DNA of 22,400 nucleotides from positions 1-22,400 of the forward strand of contig UQQT01000037.1 in NCBI GenBank assembly GCA_900543395.1, read 5' to 3'. This document shows, one piece after another, positions 13,273 through 22,350 of the stretch. The notes below the pieces were generated by a model that worked only from the letters and a program-made list of their open reading frames with translations, was not told the origin of the DNA and searched no databases. Position numbers and translations under genes: made by a program. This stretch comes from an uncultured Oscillospiraceae bacterium (GTDB taxonomy: Bacteria; Bacillota; Clostridia; Oscillospirales; Acutalibacteraceae). The stretch's first letter is position 1; each line of letters begins with the position of its first letter.

Positions 13273-14655
13273 ATGAAAAACTGTTCTGTAATCCTTGCCG
13301 CGGGGCAGGGAACGAGAATGAAAACATCAAAGCCCAAGGCAATGACGCGCGTGCTTTTTAAACCCATGCTCGACTGGGTCATAGGCGCGGCGCAGAACGC
13401 CAACATTAAAGATATATGCGTAGTAACGGGTCACGCCGCCGAGGAAATCGAAAATCATCTGCCCGACGACATTATGACCGTCCGCCAGAAGGAGAGAAAG
13501 GGTACGGGTCATGCGGTCATGCAGGCTGTGGATTTCATAAAGGCTCATTCGGGCGGAAACGTTCTCATCTTAAACGGCGACGCGCCGTTCATGGATTCGG
13601 ACACCATAGCCATGGCTCTCGGCTATCACTGCGAGAACAACGCTTCTGCTACGGTTATCTCGGCTCACGTCGACAATCCTTACGGCTACGGCAGAATCGT
13701 CCGCGACAGAAGCGGAGCGATAAAATCCATTGTCGAACAGGCGAGTGCGGACGAGAAAACACAGCTTATCAACGAGGTAAACTCGGGCGCGTACTGGTTC
13801 AACGCCGATATACTTCTTGACACTCTCAATAAAATAACGCCCGATAATTCAAAGGGCGAGTATTATCTTACCGACGCTATTGACATTATATTAAAATCGG
13901 GTAAAAAAGCGTGCGCTTTTGCCGCGGAGAACCCAAACGCCGTACTCGGAGCGAATACGAGAGTGCAGTTAAATCAGTTAAACGAAATTGCAAGAAAAAG
14001 CATTCTCGAAAAACTTATGCTTGACGGCGTGGATATCCCGTGCTCCGACGGCATTATTATAGGTCCGGACGTTGAGATCGACAGGGACACCGAAATTCTG
14101 CCCAATACGATAATCAGAGGAAACGTAAAAATCGGCTCAGACTGCGTTATAGGTCCGAATTCATTTGTAGAAAACGCGGTTATCGGCTCCGGCGTTACGT
14201 TTAACAATTCGCAGATAAGAGACGCCGAAATAAAAGACGGCGCGACGATAGGACCGTTTGTTCAGATCAGACCGAATTCGTCGATCGGCGAGGGCGCGCA
14301 TCTCGGCAACTTCGTCGAGGTCAAGAATTCGGCAGTCGGAAGCAATACCCACGTTTCGCACCTTACCTATGTAGGCGATTCCGACGTCGGCAGCGGCGTA
14401 AACTTCGGCTGCGGAGTCGTTACCGTAAACTTTAACGGCAAGGACAAGAACCGCTGTACGATTAAGGACGGCGCGTTCATAGGCTGTAACACGAATCTTG
14501 TCGCTCCCGTAACGGTCGGCGAGTACGCGTACACTGCCGCCGGTTCGACGATTACCGACGACGTTCCCGATAAATCGCTCGGAATAGGCAGAGCAAAGCA
14601 GGTCAACAAGGACGGATGGGTCGCGAAAAAACAGCCGTACAGAAAAAAAGTTTAA
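13273..14655 (+). CDS. glmU: Bifunctional UDP-N-acetylglucosamine pyrophosphorylase/glucosamine-1-phosphate N-acetyltransferase
   Basis: Makes UDP-GlcNAc for peptidoglycan and other polymers in two steps: acetylation of glucosamine-1-phosphate, then uridylyl transfer. The protein has 460 aa, full family length. The N-terminal uridylyltransferase has LAAGQGTRMKTSKPK at 8-22 and GTGHAVMQA; LILNGDAPFM holds the metal-binding Asp region. The C-terminal half is a left-handed beta helix of hexapeptide repeats. His363 in SHLTYVGD is the expected acetyltransferase base. The start follows AAGGGTGA (13258-13265) by 7 bases. It begins the glmU-pth-mfd cluster; the prs gene often found between glmU and pth in Firmicutes is absent. 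The upstream spacer is AT-rich without a clear -35. Confidence 0.97.
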   Translation: MKNCSVILAAGQGTRMKTSKPKAMTRVLFKPMLDWVIGAAQNANIKDICVVTGHAAEEIENHLPDDIMTVRQKERKGTGHAVMQAVDFIKAHSGGNVLILNGDAPFMDSDTIAMALGYHCENNASATVISAHVDNPYGYGRIVRDRSGAIKSIVEQASADEKTQLINEVNSGAYWFNADILLDTLNKITPDNSKGEYYLTDAIDIILKSGKKACAFAAENPNAVLGANTRVQLNQLNEIARKSILEKLMLDGVDIPCSDGIIIGPDVEIDRDTEILPNTIIRGNVKIGSDCVIGPNSFVENAVIGSGVTFNNSQIRDAEIKDGATIGPFVQIRPNSSIGEGAHLGNFVEVKNSAVGSNTHVSHLTYVGDSDVGSGVNFGCGVVTVNFNGKDKNRCTIKDGAFIGCNTNLVAPVTVGEYAYTAAGSTITDDVPDKSLGIGRAKQVNKDGWVAKKQPYRKKV

Positions 14656-14671
14656 AAGGATAATTATTTAA

Positions 14672-15307
14672 ATGGCTTTTTTTAAGAAAAAGAAAGAAGA
14701 GAGCTTTTTCGCCCCCGTTTTCGGCAAGGTTGAATATATAATAGCCGGACTCGGAAACCCGGGGAAACAGTATGAGCTTTCCCGTCACAACGCGGGCTTT
14801 CTTTGTATTGACATTCTCTCGAACAGATACTCTTTCAGAACCGACAGAATTAAGTTTAACGCGCTGTGCGCCGACGTTATGATAAGCTCGAAACGCTGTC
14901 TTGTTATGAGACCGCAGACATATATGAATTTAAGCGGAGACGCAGTTAAAGCCGCCGCGGATTTTTATAAGATACCGAGCGATCACATTATTATAATTTA
15001 CGACGATATCGATTTGCCCATAGGTGCGCTTCGCATAAGGCGCAAGGGCTCGGCGGGCGGTCATAACGGGATAAAAAGCATTATCGCGCAGCTCGGCACA
15101 GACGAATTCCCGAGGCTCAAAATCGGAGTCGGCGCAAAGCCCGATCCCGATTACGATTTAAAGGATTATGTGCTCGGTACGTTCTCGAAAGCCGATCAGG
15201 AGATTTTGAAAACAACCATGGCGAAAGCGTGTGACGGAGTCGAAATTATAGTTTCGGGCGACGTGGACAAAGCCATGGCAACGTGCCAGATAACAAAAAA
15301 ACAATAA
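14672..15307 (+). CDS. pth: Peptidyl-tRNA hydrolase
   Basis: Cytoplasmic enzyme that releases peptides from peptidyl-tRNA dropped by stalled ribosomes. It has 211 aa, a little longer than the usual 185-195 because of an N-terminal extension of about 19 residues (MAFFKKKKEESFFAPVFGKV). Family motifs follow: GLGNPGKQYELSRHNAGF with catalytic His39, MRPQTYMNLSG, IYDDIDLPIGALRIRRKGSA, GGHNG and FPRLKIGVG. It starts 16 bases after the glmU stop with AAAAGGA as RBS, so the two are co-transcribed. A terminator-like hairpin overlaps the stop codon region. Confidence 0.96.
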   Translation: MAFFKKKKEESFFAPVFGKVEYIIAGLGNPGKQYELSRHNAGFLCIDILSNRYSFRTDRIKFNALCADVMISSKRCLVMRPQTYMNLSGDAVKAAADFYKIPSDHIIIIYDDIDLPIGALRIRRKGSAGGHNGIKSIIAQLGTDEFPRLKIGVGAKPDPDYDLKDYVLGTFSKADQEILKTTMAKACDGVEIIVSGDVDKAMATCQITKKQ

Positions 15308-15341
15308 TTTGTCGGGACAAATTATTGTTTATATGTTTTTT
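15299..15341 (+). terminator. Intrinsic terminator after pth
   Basis: AACAATAATTTGT (15300-15312) pairs perfectly with ACAAATTATTGTT (15317-15329) over the loop CGGG, with further A-T pairing outside, and is followed by TATATGTTTTTT. The stem includes the end of pth. The AT-rich composition suggests partial termination, with read-through into mfd. Confidence 0.65.
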
Positions 15342-15343
15342 CA

Positions 15344-15373
15344 TCGGAAATTCCGTTTCTTCGGGATTTCCGA
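15344..15373 (+). other. Second hairpin between pth and mfd
   Basis: TCGGAAATTCC (15344-15354) pairs with GGGATTTCCGA (15363-15373), an 11-bp stem with one wobble and an 8-base loop. No T-run follows; the mfd RBS (15385-15390) begins 11 bases later. It could protect or restrain the mfd mRNA 5' end; the role is unknown. Confidence 0.55.
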
Positions 15374-15395
15374 CATTGCAGTTTAAGGAGTTTAT

Positions 15396-18300
15396 ATGTC
15401 GTCATTTTCCGATTTATTAAAATCAAACAGCGAGTATAAAGAAATTCTTTCGTGCGTTAAAAAAGGACGGGTGCCGATGGGGGTTCTCGGGGTCAGTCAG
15501 ACTCCGAAAGCACATATTGTTCACTCCCTGTGTACCGATACGGGGAGAAAAGCCCTGATTATTACAGCCGACGAGGCTTCCGCGGTCAAGTTCGGCGGGG
15601 ATATGGAGACAATGGGTTCAAAGTGCCTTATGTACCCCGCGAGAGATTTTAACTACCGTCCGACCGACAGCCAGTCGAGGGAGTACGAACGCAGAAGGCT
15701 CGGAGTTCTCGAAAATATAATAAACGGCGAGTATGATGCGGTTGTATGCTCCGTCGAGGCGGCTATGCAGCTGACTGTTCCGCGTAATGTGCTCAAAAGA
15801 AAATCGGCGAGCATAACCCTCGACAGCGAGATTTCGCCCGAAAGAGTCGTTGACGCTCTGATTTCGGCGGGTTACGTACGCGCCGATATGGTCGAGGGCA
15901 AGGGACAGTTCGCACGCAGGGGCGCGATTATCGACATGTTCCCGCCCGACTGCGATTATCCCGTGAGAATCGAATTTTGGGGAGACAGCGTTGACTCCAT
16001 GGCGTATTTTGACCCGATAAATCAGCGTCGCAGAGAAAACGCCGATAGAATAAAAATTACCCCTGCGACGGAGGTTATATTCGATTCCGACGAAATTCTG
16101 AGCGAAAAAATCAAAAAACTCGCTTCGTCTCTGAGAGGTAAAAACATAACAAAAGTAAGAGAGAGCCTGCTTGCGGACGCGGATAAGCTCGATTCTGAAG
16201 TCAGAATCGGCTGTACGGACAGGTATCTTCCCTTAGTATACGAAAACCCCGAAAATATTTTTGACTACTGCGAAAACGATATGCTTTTTATCAGCGAGAC
16301 CTCCAACGTAAAGGAGAGAAGTCTCAATATTCAGAAGCTTTCGAACGAGGACATAAAAATGATGTTCGAGGACGGCGTGCTTTGCAGGGGACTTGATAAG
16401 TTCTTCATTAGTTCTAATGATGTCATTTCAATGTATGAAAAACGCGGGGCTGTCTATCTTGACAATTTCGCGCGCGGAAGCTTTGACACGCCCGTAAAAG
16501 AGCTTGTTAATATGAACGTCAGACAGTCATCTTCGTGGGAGGGGTCATTGAAAATCCTGCTTGACGACATCCGTCCCGACATTCAGAGAGGGTACAGAAT
16601 TATTATCCTTGCGGGCACACAAAAAGCGTCGCATTCGCTTTCCGAAGATCTCTCCGACGAGGGTATAGACTGCATAAGCTATCCCGAACTGCCGACGTCG
16701 TTTCTTCAAAAGAGCGTAAATATCATTCCCGGTGCGCTAAGCTACGGCATGGATTATCCGGGGGACAAAATAAAAATTATAACCCAGAGCAGATATAAAG
16801 CCGGCGCGGGCGCGAAGAAGTATTCGTCCAAAAAGAAGCAGAAAAACGCGAACGCTCTTCATTCGATAGAGGAGCTTCACAAGGGCGATTACGTCGTTCA
16901 CAGCGTTCACGGTATCGGAGTATTCGACGGCATTGTAAATATGGACGTCGGAGGCGTTTCAAAGGATTACATCAAAATTAAATATATGGGCGCGGATGTT
17001 CTGTACGTTCCGGTAACTCAGCTCGACCTCGTTTCGAAATATATAGGTCCGCATGAGGAAAACGGCAAGCCCATGAAGCTTAACAGACTCGGTACAAAGG
17101 ACTGGGAAAAGACGAAAACGAGAGTCCGCGCCGCCGTCAAGGATATGGCGAAAGAGCTTTTACAGCTTTACGCAAAGCGCAGAAATACAAAGGGTCACGA
17201 ATTCTCTCCCGATATAGATATGCAGAGCGACTTTGAACGCCGTTTCGAATTCGACGAGACGGACGACCAGTTGAGATGTATAAGCGAGATAAAGTCGGAT
17301 ATGGAGAAGCCTTACCCCATGGACAGACTTCTGTGCGGAGACGTCGGCTTCGGAAAAACCGAGGTTGCGCTCAGAGCCGCGTTCAAGTGCGCCGCCGACG
17401 GTATGCAGTGCGCGATTCTCGTTCCGACGACGATACTCGCGTTTCAGCATTATTCGACGCTGTTAAGACGATTCGAGGGCTTCCCGATAAACATAGACAT
17501 GCTCTCTCGTTTCAGAACACCCAAGGAGACCGCGAATACCATCAAACGCGTTAAACGAGGAGAAATCGATATTCTCGTCGGTACGCACCGCCTTATATCA
17601 AAGGATGTTGAATTTAAAAATTTAGGACTCGTTATAATCGACGAGGAACAGCGTTTCGGAGTAGCGCAGAAGGAGAAGCTCAAAACGGCTTTTCCGGGCG
17701 TTGATGTTCTCACGCTGTCGGCAACTCCCATACCGAGAACTCTTAATATGGCGATGACCGGAATACGCGATATGTCGGTAATTGAGGAGGCTCCGCTCGA
17801 CCGTTCGCCCGTGCAGACATATGTACTCGAACACGACATGGGCATACTCTCCGAGGCTATTCAGAAGGAGATACGCCGGGGCGGACAGGTGTATTATCTA
17901 CACAACAGGGTTGAGGATATCGAGGAGACTGCCGCCCAAATACACAAATACGTTCCCGATGCGAGAATAGGTATCGCGCACGGCAAAATGCCGGAAAATC
18001 GGCTGTCCGAAATATGGAGACAGCTTCTCGAGGGCGAGATAGACGTTCTCGTATGCACGACGATTATAGAGACGGGCGTGGACGTACCCAACTGCAATAC
18101 ATTGATAATCGACAACGCCGACAGAATGGGACTTTCCCAGCTTCATCAGATACGCGGACGAGTCGGAAGATCGTCGAGAAGAGCGTTCGCGTACCTTACG
18201 TTCGTAAAGGGTAAACAGCTTACGGAGATAGCCTCGAGACGTCTTGAGGCAATAAGAGAATTTACGGAGTTCGGTTCCGGCTTTAAAATCGCAATGAAGG

Positions 18301-18866
18301 ATCTCGAAATAAGGGGCGCGGGAAGTATTCTCGGCGCGCAGCAGCACGGTCATCTCGAAGCGGTCGGTTACGATATGTATTTACAGATTCTCTCCGAAGC
18401 CGTCGAGGGCGAGCAGAACAACACCGAACCCGTTGAGAAAAAGGAGTGTCTTATCGATGTTCGTATCGACGCGCATATACCGGAGAAATATATAAGCTCC
18501 GTTCCGCAGAGACTTTCCGCATACAGACGCATAGCCGAAATCCGCGACGACGAGACGGCTTCGGATGTTTTAGACGAATTTATAGACCGTTACGGCGAAC
18601 CGCCCGAGTGCGTCAGGGGACTTGTCAGAATCGCGCTTATAAGAAACCGCGCGGTCAAAAACGGATTCTACGAGATAAAACAGAACGGAGACAATCTCCT
18701 GCTTTATACGGACAGTATAAATATGGATATCGTCAAAAAGCTCGCGACCGCCATGAAAGGCAGAGTTCTCGTTTCCGCCGCGAATAAGCCGTATATCAGC
18801 GTAAAGGTGCCCGTAGGTCAGAATTCCGCCGTTGTATTGTCGGAAATATTCAAAATTTTGGAGTGA
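15396..18866 (+). CDS. mfd: Transcription-repair coupling factor Mfd
   Basis: ATP-driven translocase that removes stalled RNA polymerase at DNA lesions and recruits UvrA. The protein has 1156 aa, normal for Mfd. The N-terminal third is the UvrB-like module with FARRGAIIDMFPP and YPVRIEFWGD. An RNA-polymerase-interacting CarD-like domain starts near residue 494 (KGDYVVHSVHGIGVFDG). The RecG-like motor has Walker A GDVGFGKT at 648-655, DEEQ at 749-752, TLSATPIPRTLNMA, and the TRG region (EFGSGFKIAMKDLEIRGAGS, then QQHGHLEAVGYDMY). The C-terminal regulatory domain is present. AAGGAG (15385-15390) sits 5 bases before the ATG. Its place after pth matches the Firmicute spoVC/pth-mfd neighbourhood. 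Confidence 0.98.
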   Translation: MSSFSDLLKSNSEYKEILSCVKKGRVPMGVLGVSQTPKAHIVHSLCTDTGRKALIITADEASAVKFGGDMETMGSKCLMYPARDFNYRPTDSQSREYERRRLGVLENIINGEYDAVVCSVEAAMQLTVPRNVLKRKSASITLDSEISPERVVDALISAGYVRADMVEGKGQFARRGAIIDMFPPDCDYPVRIEFWGDSVDSMAYFDPINQRRRENADRIKITPATEVIFDSDEILSEKIKKLASSLRGKNITKVRESLLADADKLDSEVRIGCTDRYLPLVYENPENIFDYCENDMLFISETSNVKERSLNIQKLSNEDIKMMFEDGVLCRGLDKFFISSNDVISMYEKRGAVYLDNFARGSFDTPVKELVNMNVRQSSSWEGSLKILLDDIRPDIQRGYRIIILAGTQKASHSLSEDLSDEGIDCISYPELPTSFLQKSVNIIPGALSYGMDYPGDKIKIITQSRYKAGAGAKKYSSKKKQKNANALHSIEELHKGDYVVHSVHGIGVFDGIVNMDVGGVSKDYIKIKYMGADVLYVPVTQLDLVSKYIGPHEENGKPMKLNRLGTKDWEKTKTRVRAAVKDMAKELLQLYAKRRNTKGHEFSPDIDMQSDFERRFEFDETDDQLRCISEIKSDMEKPYPMDRLLCGDVGFGKTEVALRAAFKCAADGMQCAILVPTTILAFQHYSTLLRRFEGFPINIDMLSRFRTPKETANTIKRVKRGEIDILVGTHRLISKDVEFKNLGLVIIDEEQRFGVAQKEKLKTAFPGVDVLTLSATPIPRTLNMAMTGIRDMSVIEEAPLDRSPVQTYVLEHDMGILSEAIQKEIRRGGQVYYLHNRVEDIEETAAQIHKYVPDARIGIAHGKMPENRLSEIWRQLLEGEIDVLVCTTIIETGVDVPNCNTLIIDNADRMGLSQLHQIRGRVGRSSRRAFAYLTFVKGKQLTEIASRRLEAIREFTEFGSGFKIAMKDLEIRGAGSILGAQQHGHLEAVGYDMYLQILSEAVEGEQNNTEPVEKKECLIDVRIDAHIPEKYISSVPQRLSAYRRIAEIRDDETASDVLDEFIDRYGEPPECVRGLVRIALIRNRAVKNGFYEIKQNGDNLLLYTDSINMDIVKKLATAMKGRVLVSAANKPYISVKVPVGQNSAVVLSEIFKILE

Positions 18867-18885
18867 AATTTAGAATAAACTTACT

Positions 18886-18914
18886 TTGACAAAACGAGAT
18901 AACTGTGTTATTAT
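18886..18914 (+). promoter_or_regulatory. Promoter of the dockerin protein gene
   Basis: Perfect TTGACA (18886-18891), a 17-base spacer and TATTAT (18909-18914), with TG at 18906-18907 forming an extended -10. It starts 20 bases after the mfd stop codon and shows that translation cannot begin at the TTG inside the -35 box. Confidence 0.85.
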
Positions 18915-18966
18915 AAATTTGAATAATAGTATTTTTATTTTCACGGCGAAAGGTGCGTTGTACGCT

Positions 18967-20493
18967 ATGAAAAAAACATCAAGGAAAATTATTTCTGTCA
19001 TACTCTGTGTTATTCTCTGCGTTTCGTCCGTAATCCCCGCGCTTGCGGCGGGCGGACTGAGCATTGCGGATATTATAAAGGGTGCGATATCCTCCGAGGT
19101 CGGAGGCAGTACCGGCTCCGATGCGAGCATTTCCGATATGATAAGCGGATTGATTACCGGAGGCGGTCTCGGCGATATCAATATTGCCGAGCTTCTCGCG
19201 AAAAAGCTTGAGGGCGAAATCAATAAGGAATCTCCCGCAAAGCAGCTTATTGATAAGATTATAAGCAATATAAAGAACGGAGTTCCCGACGACGGAAGCG
19301 ACGACCCGTCTGTTGAGGTCGACAAAGAGGCTCTTAATTACGCGGTGCAGCTTTTTAATCTTACAGTAAACCGCATTAAGCAGGAGAAGCCCTATGTCGT
19401 AAAGAGCGAAAATTCCGGACTGAGCCAGTCCGCGCAGAAGGATATCGAAGCACAGTGGATGCCGGTTTTAAGCGCGATAGCTTCGTCCGTAGTTAAGGAT
19501 ACGAGTCTTATCCCCGCAGTTATCGGTTCTATGAGCGACAGCACCGCCGTTTCGACGAGACTTCCCAACGGTGTAAGCCACGACGCGGACATGCCGTTGA
19601 GCGGTACGCCGTACGTTTCGACGATAAAGCCCGAGCAGGTCAAGAATTTCTCCATGACGATACATAAGAGCGGAGCGTATTCGATCCGTCTCGACCTGCC
19701 GACGGTATACGGTTCCCCCGTAGGCACGGGCTATGACGCGCTGTACGATGTTACGGACAATTCCACGTTCAAGATAAATCTTATCAAGGGTCTTTCCATG
19801 GAAACGCCCGTATACATTAAATATATCAACAGCTACGCCGAGGTCAACGTAAATAAGAAAGGCAATATTTCAGGTTACAGAGTTCATATTGAGTGTACCG
19901 CGTCTCTTGAGGATGAAAACGGAAACAACCCGATAGGACTCAAGCCCGAAATTACGAGCGCATTCGATTTTGAAGAAAAAGGTCTTATCTACGTTATGGA
20001 GGAGACATACACGGGCTTTAACTGGGAACCGCGTAAGATAGGCGACGTTAACAACGATAACAAGGTTTCCGCCGCCGACGCGAGACTCGTTTTAAGAGCC
20101 GCCGCGAAGATTGACGTGCTCAACGAGAACGACGCGAATTTCGCAGACGTCGACAGGGATGGAAGCGTAACCACAGCCGACGCAAGAAGAATTCTCCGTG
20201 CGTCCGCAATGATGGATACACTGCCGACGACTTCCGACGTTATGACGATAGATACGACGCTGAAAGAGAAGAATCAGACTGCGGTCGATAATCTTATACT
20301 CATAATTCTGGCGGCAGAGGCGGAGAAAAAGAATAATCAGCCGAGCGAACCCGTATCGGGCGAGACGACTACCGCTAAGGTCAATCCCGGTTCAAAGGAC
20401 GAGACGACCACTAAAAAGAATTATGCCGACGATATAAACAACGGAGCCCAGTTTATTAAAGATATTTTCAGCGGACTGTTTCAAAAGAAATAA
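18967..20493 (+). CDS. Secreted dockerin-containing protein, function unknown
   Basis: A 509-aa exported protein. Residues 1-28 form a Sec signal peptide (MKKTSRKI, a hydrophobic core, cleavage after ALA). Residues about 30-350 match no family I recognise; they are rich in Ser, Ile and Val, with beta-strand-like segments from residue 200 on and no visible glycoside hydrolase motif. A type I dockerin follows, with two EF-hand-like calcium repeats: GDVNNDNKVSAADARLVLRA from 359 and ADVDRDGSVTTADARRILRA from 393. About 90 residues follow it, including a Thr-rich linker (GETTTAKV, DETTTKKN) and a terminal amphipathic segment; there is no LPxTG or membrane anchor. The dockerin would attach it to a cohesin scaffold. 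Start 18967 is preferred because the promoter overlaps upstream alternatives and the signal peptide begins here; GAAAGGTG is the RBS. Confidence 0.88.
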   Translation: MKKTSRKIISVILCVILCVSSVIPALAAGGLSIADIIKGAISSEVGGSTGSDASISDMISGLITGGGLGDINIAELLAKKLEGEINKESPAKQLIDKIISNIKNGVPDDGSDDPSVEVDKEALNYAVQLFNLTVNRIKQEKPYVVKSENSGLSQSAQKDIEAQWMPVLSAIASSVVKDTSLIPAVIGSMSDSTAVSTRLPNGVSHDADMPLSGTPYVSTIKPEQVKNFSMTIHKSGAYSIRLDLPTVYGSPVGTGYDALYDVTDNSTFKINLIKGLSMETPVYIKYINSYAEVNVNKKGNISGYRVHIECTASLEDENGNNPIGLKPEITSAFDFEEKGLIYVMEETYTGFNWEPRKIGDVNNDNKVSAADARLVLRAAAKIDVLNENDANFADVDRDGSVTTADARRILRASAMMDTLPTTSDVMTIDTTLKEKNQTAVDNLILIILAAEAEKKNNQPSEPVSGETTTAKVNPGSKDETTTKKNYADDINNGAQFIKDIFSGLFQKK

Positions 20494-20520
20494 CACACTG
20501 CAATAATATTTTCTGTAATA

Positions 20521-20554
20521 AATATCCCGCGGTTTTTCCGCCGCGGGATATTTT
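20521..20554 (+). terminator. Intrinsic terminator after the dockerin gene
   Basis: AATATCCCGCGG (20521-20532) pairs perfectly with CCGCGGGATATT (20541-20552) over an 8-base loop and runs into TTTTATATATTAATTATTTT. Confidence 0.85.
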
Positions 20555-20600
20555 ATATATTAATTATTTTGGAAATTTTTTATAAGTTTGGTGAGGTTAT

Positions 20601-22187
20601 ATGGGTAAAGCCGGAGAAAAGTTGAAAGACATTCTCGGCATTGAGGGCGGATATGACGATACGATAAAACCGGCTCTGAATTATACGTCCGCAAGTATCA
20701 TGCTCGGGGGAGCGGGATATCCGATAAGTCAGTTTCATTCGCAGTATCTGTTTTGGGTCGAGAAGCTGTCGCAGTCGAATATCGGTAAAATTTCGTTGAT
20801 AAACGGACTTTGGGACGCGTTTAACGACCCCGTAATGGGAATCATATCCGACAGAACGCGGTCAAAACGGGGCAGACACCGTCCGTATCTGCTTGCCGCT
20901 GCGCTCCCTTTTTCGATGGGTTACTTTATGCGGTGGTTCTCGTTCGGAATTTCTGGTTCGTTTGCGGAGAATTCTACTGCGGTATTTCTGTGGTATCTGC
21001 TTGCGGCAGTCGTTTATTCGACTTCTTACACGATAGCGAGCATACCGTACACGTCAATGCTTCCGAGCGTTGCTCCGACATATTTTTTAAGAACGCAGTA
21101 CAAAACGGTCGAGTATATAATGAACTCGGTCGGTCAGGTTTCTTCATACTTATTTACGTCGCTTGTTTTAAGTAATTTCAACATAAAAACGATGCTGTCG
21201 GCTCTGCCCGACCCGTCGCCCGCGGACAGAAACAAGTATATGCTTGTCGGAATCGTATTGGCGGTGTGGTTCTTCTGGCCTCTGATTCATTGTTACAGGC
21301 ATACGAGCGAGCCGTCGTCATTGGGCGCGTATAACGAGCCGTTCAGTATGAGATATCTTATGAACGAATATAAGCTTGTTTTCTCGAACAGGTCGTTCAG
21401 ACAGTATTTTGCGATTTCTCTGTTCTATACCTTAAGCCGTCAGTTCTATCTCAACTCGAACGCGTATTTTATGAGAAGCGTTGCGGGTAAATATGAAATT
21501 TTCATAGCCATGAACATGGTTTCGGGTGTTGCGGAGGCTCTCGGCACCCCCGTAAACTACATGCTTGTTAAAAATAAGGGCAAGACGTTCTGCGGAAAGC
21601 TCTTAGGTCCTTTGATGATAGTCGGACTGCTTCTTAACAGAACGATAGATCAGAACACGTCGAACACGGCAGCCACGGTAATACTTGCGATATCATCCGT
21701 GCTTTACAACTTCGGATTCTCGGGTCCCGGATTCGTCGGAGACAACATTCAGCCCGACGTTATCGACGCGGACGAACTCGTCACCGGCAGACGGCGCGAG
21801 GGCGTTGTCGGTACGTTTAAGTCGCTGTTCAGCAAGACCGTTACGAGTTTTGCAAGCTACTTTATAGGCAAGAGTCTTGATATATTCGGATATCATTCGG
21901 ATATGCCGTCTCCCGCCGATCAGACTGCAAAGTCGCTGTTCGGATTAAGACTCAACGCCATTTATATGCCCGTTGTCTGTGCGGGAATATCCCTTTTCTC
22001 AATATTCAGATACGCCATGACGAAAAAGGATCACGAACTCATAAGGCGAATCGCCGCCGAACGGAAAGAAAAAGGCTTCGTCGAAAATATTACCGACGAA
22101 GAAAAAATCCGCATAGAAAAAATTACGGGTATGAAGTGGGACAGCATGTGGATAGGCATGCGCGGGGAAATCGGCGCGAAAGTTTAA
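20601..22187 (+). CDS. GPH/MelB-type sugar-cation symporter (MFS)
   Basis: A 528-aa inner-membrane transporter of the glycoside-pentoside-hexuronide:cation symporter family. The family hallmark DAFNDPVMGIISDRTRSKRGRHRPYLL follows the second helix near residues 71-97, holding the loop 2-3 acidic and basic residues typical of MelB. About 12 hydrophobic helices can be traced, and a second conserved segment, DNIQPDVIDADELVTGRRREG, lies in the cytoplasmic loop near residue 390. The C-terminal tail of about 50 residues is charged and cytoplasmic. Substrate cannot be told from sequence; a di- or oligosaccharide is likely for the family. GGTGAGG (20590-20596) is the RBS. It follows the terminator of the dockerin gene with no clear promoter in between, and is probably monocistronic. 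No sugar-degrading enzyme is adjacent in the window. Confidence 0.9.
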   Translation: MGKAGEKLKDILGIEGGYDDTIKPALNYTSASIMLGGAGYPISQFHSQYLFWVEKLSQSNIGKISLINGLWDAFNDPVMGIISDRTRSKRGRHRPYLLAAALPFSMGYFMRWFSFGISGSFAENSTAVFLWYLLAAVVYSTSYTIASIPYTSMLPSVAPTYFLRTQYKTVEYIMNSVGQVSSYLFTSLVLSNFNIKTMLSALPDPSPADRNKYMLVGIVLAVWFFWPLIHCYRHTSEPSSLGAYNEPFSMRYLMNEYKLVFSNRSFRQYFAISLFYTLSRQFYLNSNAYFMRSVAGKYEIFIAMNMVSGVAEALGTPVNYMLVKNKGKTFCGKLLGPLMIVGLLLNRTIDQNTSNTAATVILAISSVLYNFGFSGPGFVGDNIQPDVIDADELVTGRRREGVVGTFKSLFSKTVTSFASYFIGKSLDIFGYHSDMPSPADQTAKSLFGLRLNAIYMPVVCAGISLFSIFRYAMTKKDHELIRRIAAERKEKGFVENITDEEKIRIEKITGMKWDSMWIGMRGEIGAKV

Positions 22188-22299
22188 TCAGACTGTCGAT
22201 AAAGTACCTGAACCACGCCGAAAAAAAATAATTATATATTGTTTTTTAATTTAAAAAGTTTTTTATCGATAATTTGCAAATATATTTTTATTCTTATTA

Positions 22300-22350
22300 A
22301 AATGCCTCGAAACCTGATGATTTCGGGACATTTGCGTTTTTCGTTTTTTT
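22300..22350 (+). terminator. Putative terminator after the symporter gene
   Basis: AAATG, an internal mismatch and CGAAA (22300-22312) pair with TTTCG...CATTT (22321-22333) over an 8-base loop, followed by T-runs at 22337-22341 and 22344-22350. It lies 113 bases after the stop codon. Confidence 0.65.

Noticed and set aside
18886..18966. Upstream extension of the dockerin protein by 27 residues from a TTG codon
   Set aside because: That TTG is part of a perfect TTGACA -35 box with a matching -10, so it lies upstream of the transcript start; the ATG at 18967 begins a standard signal peptide.
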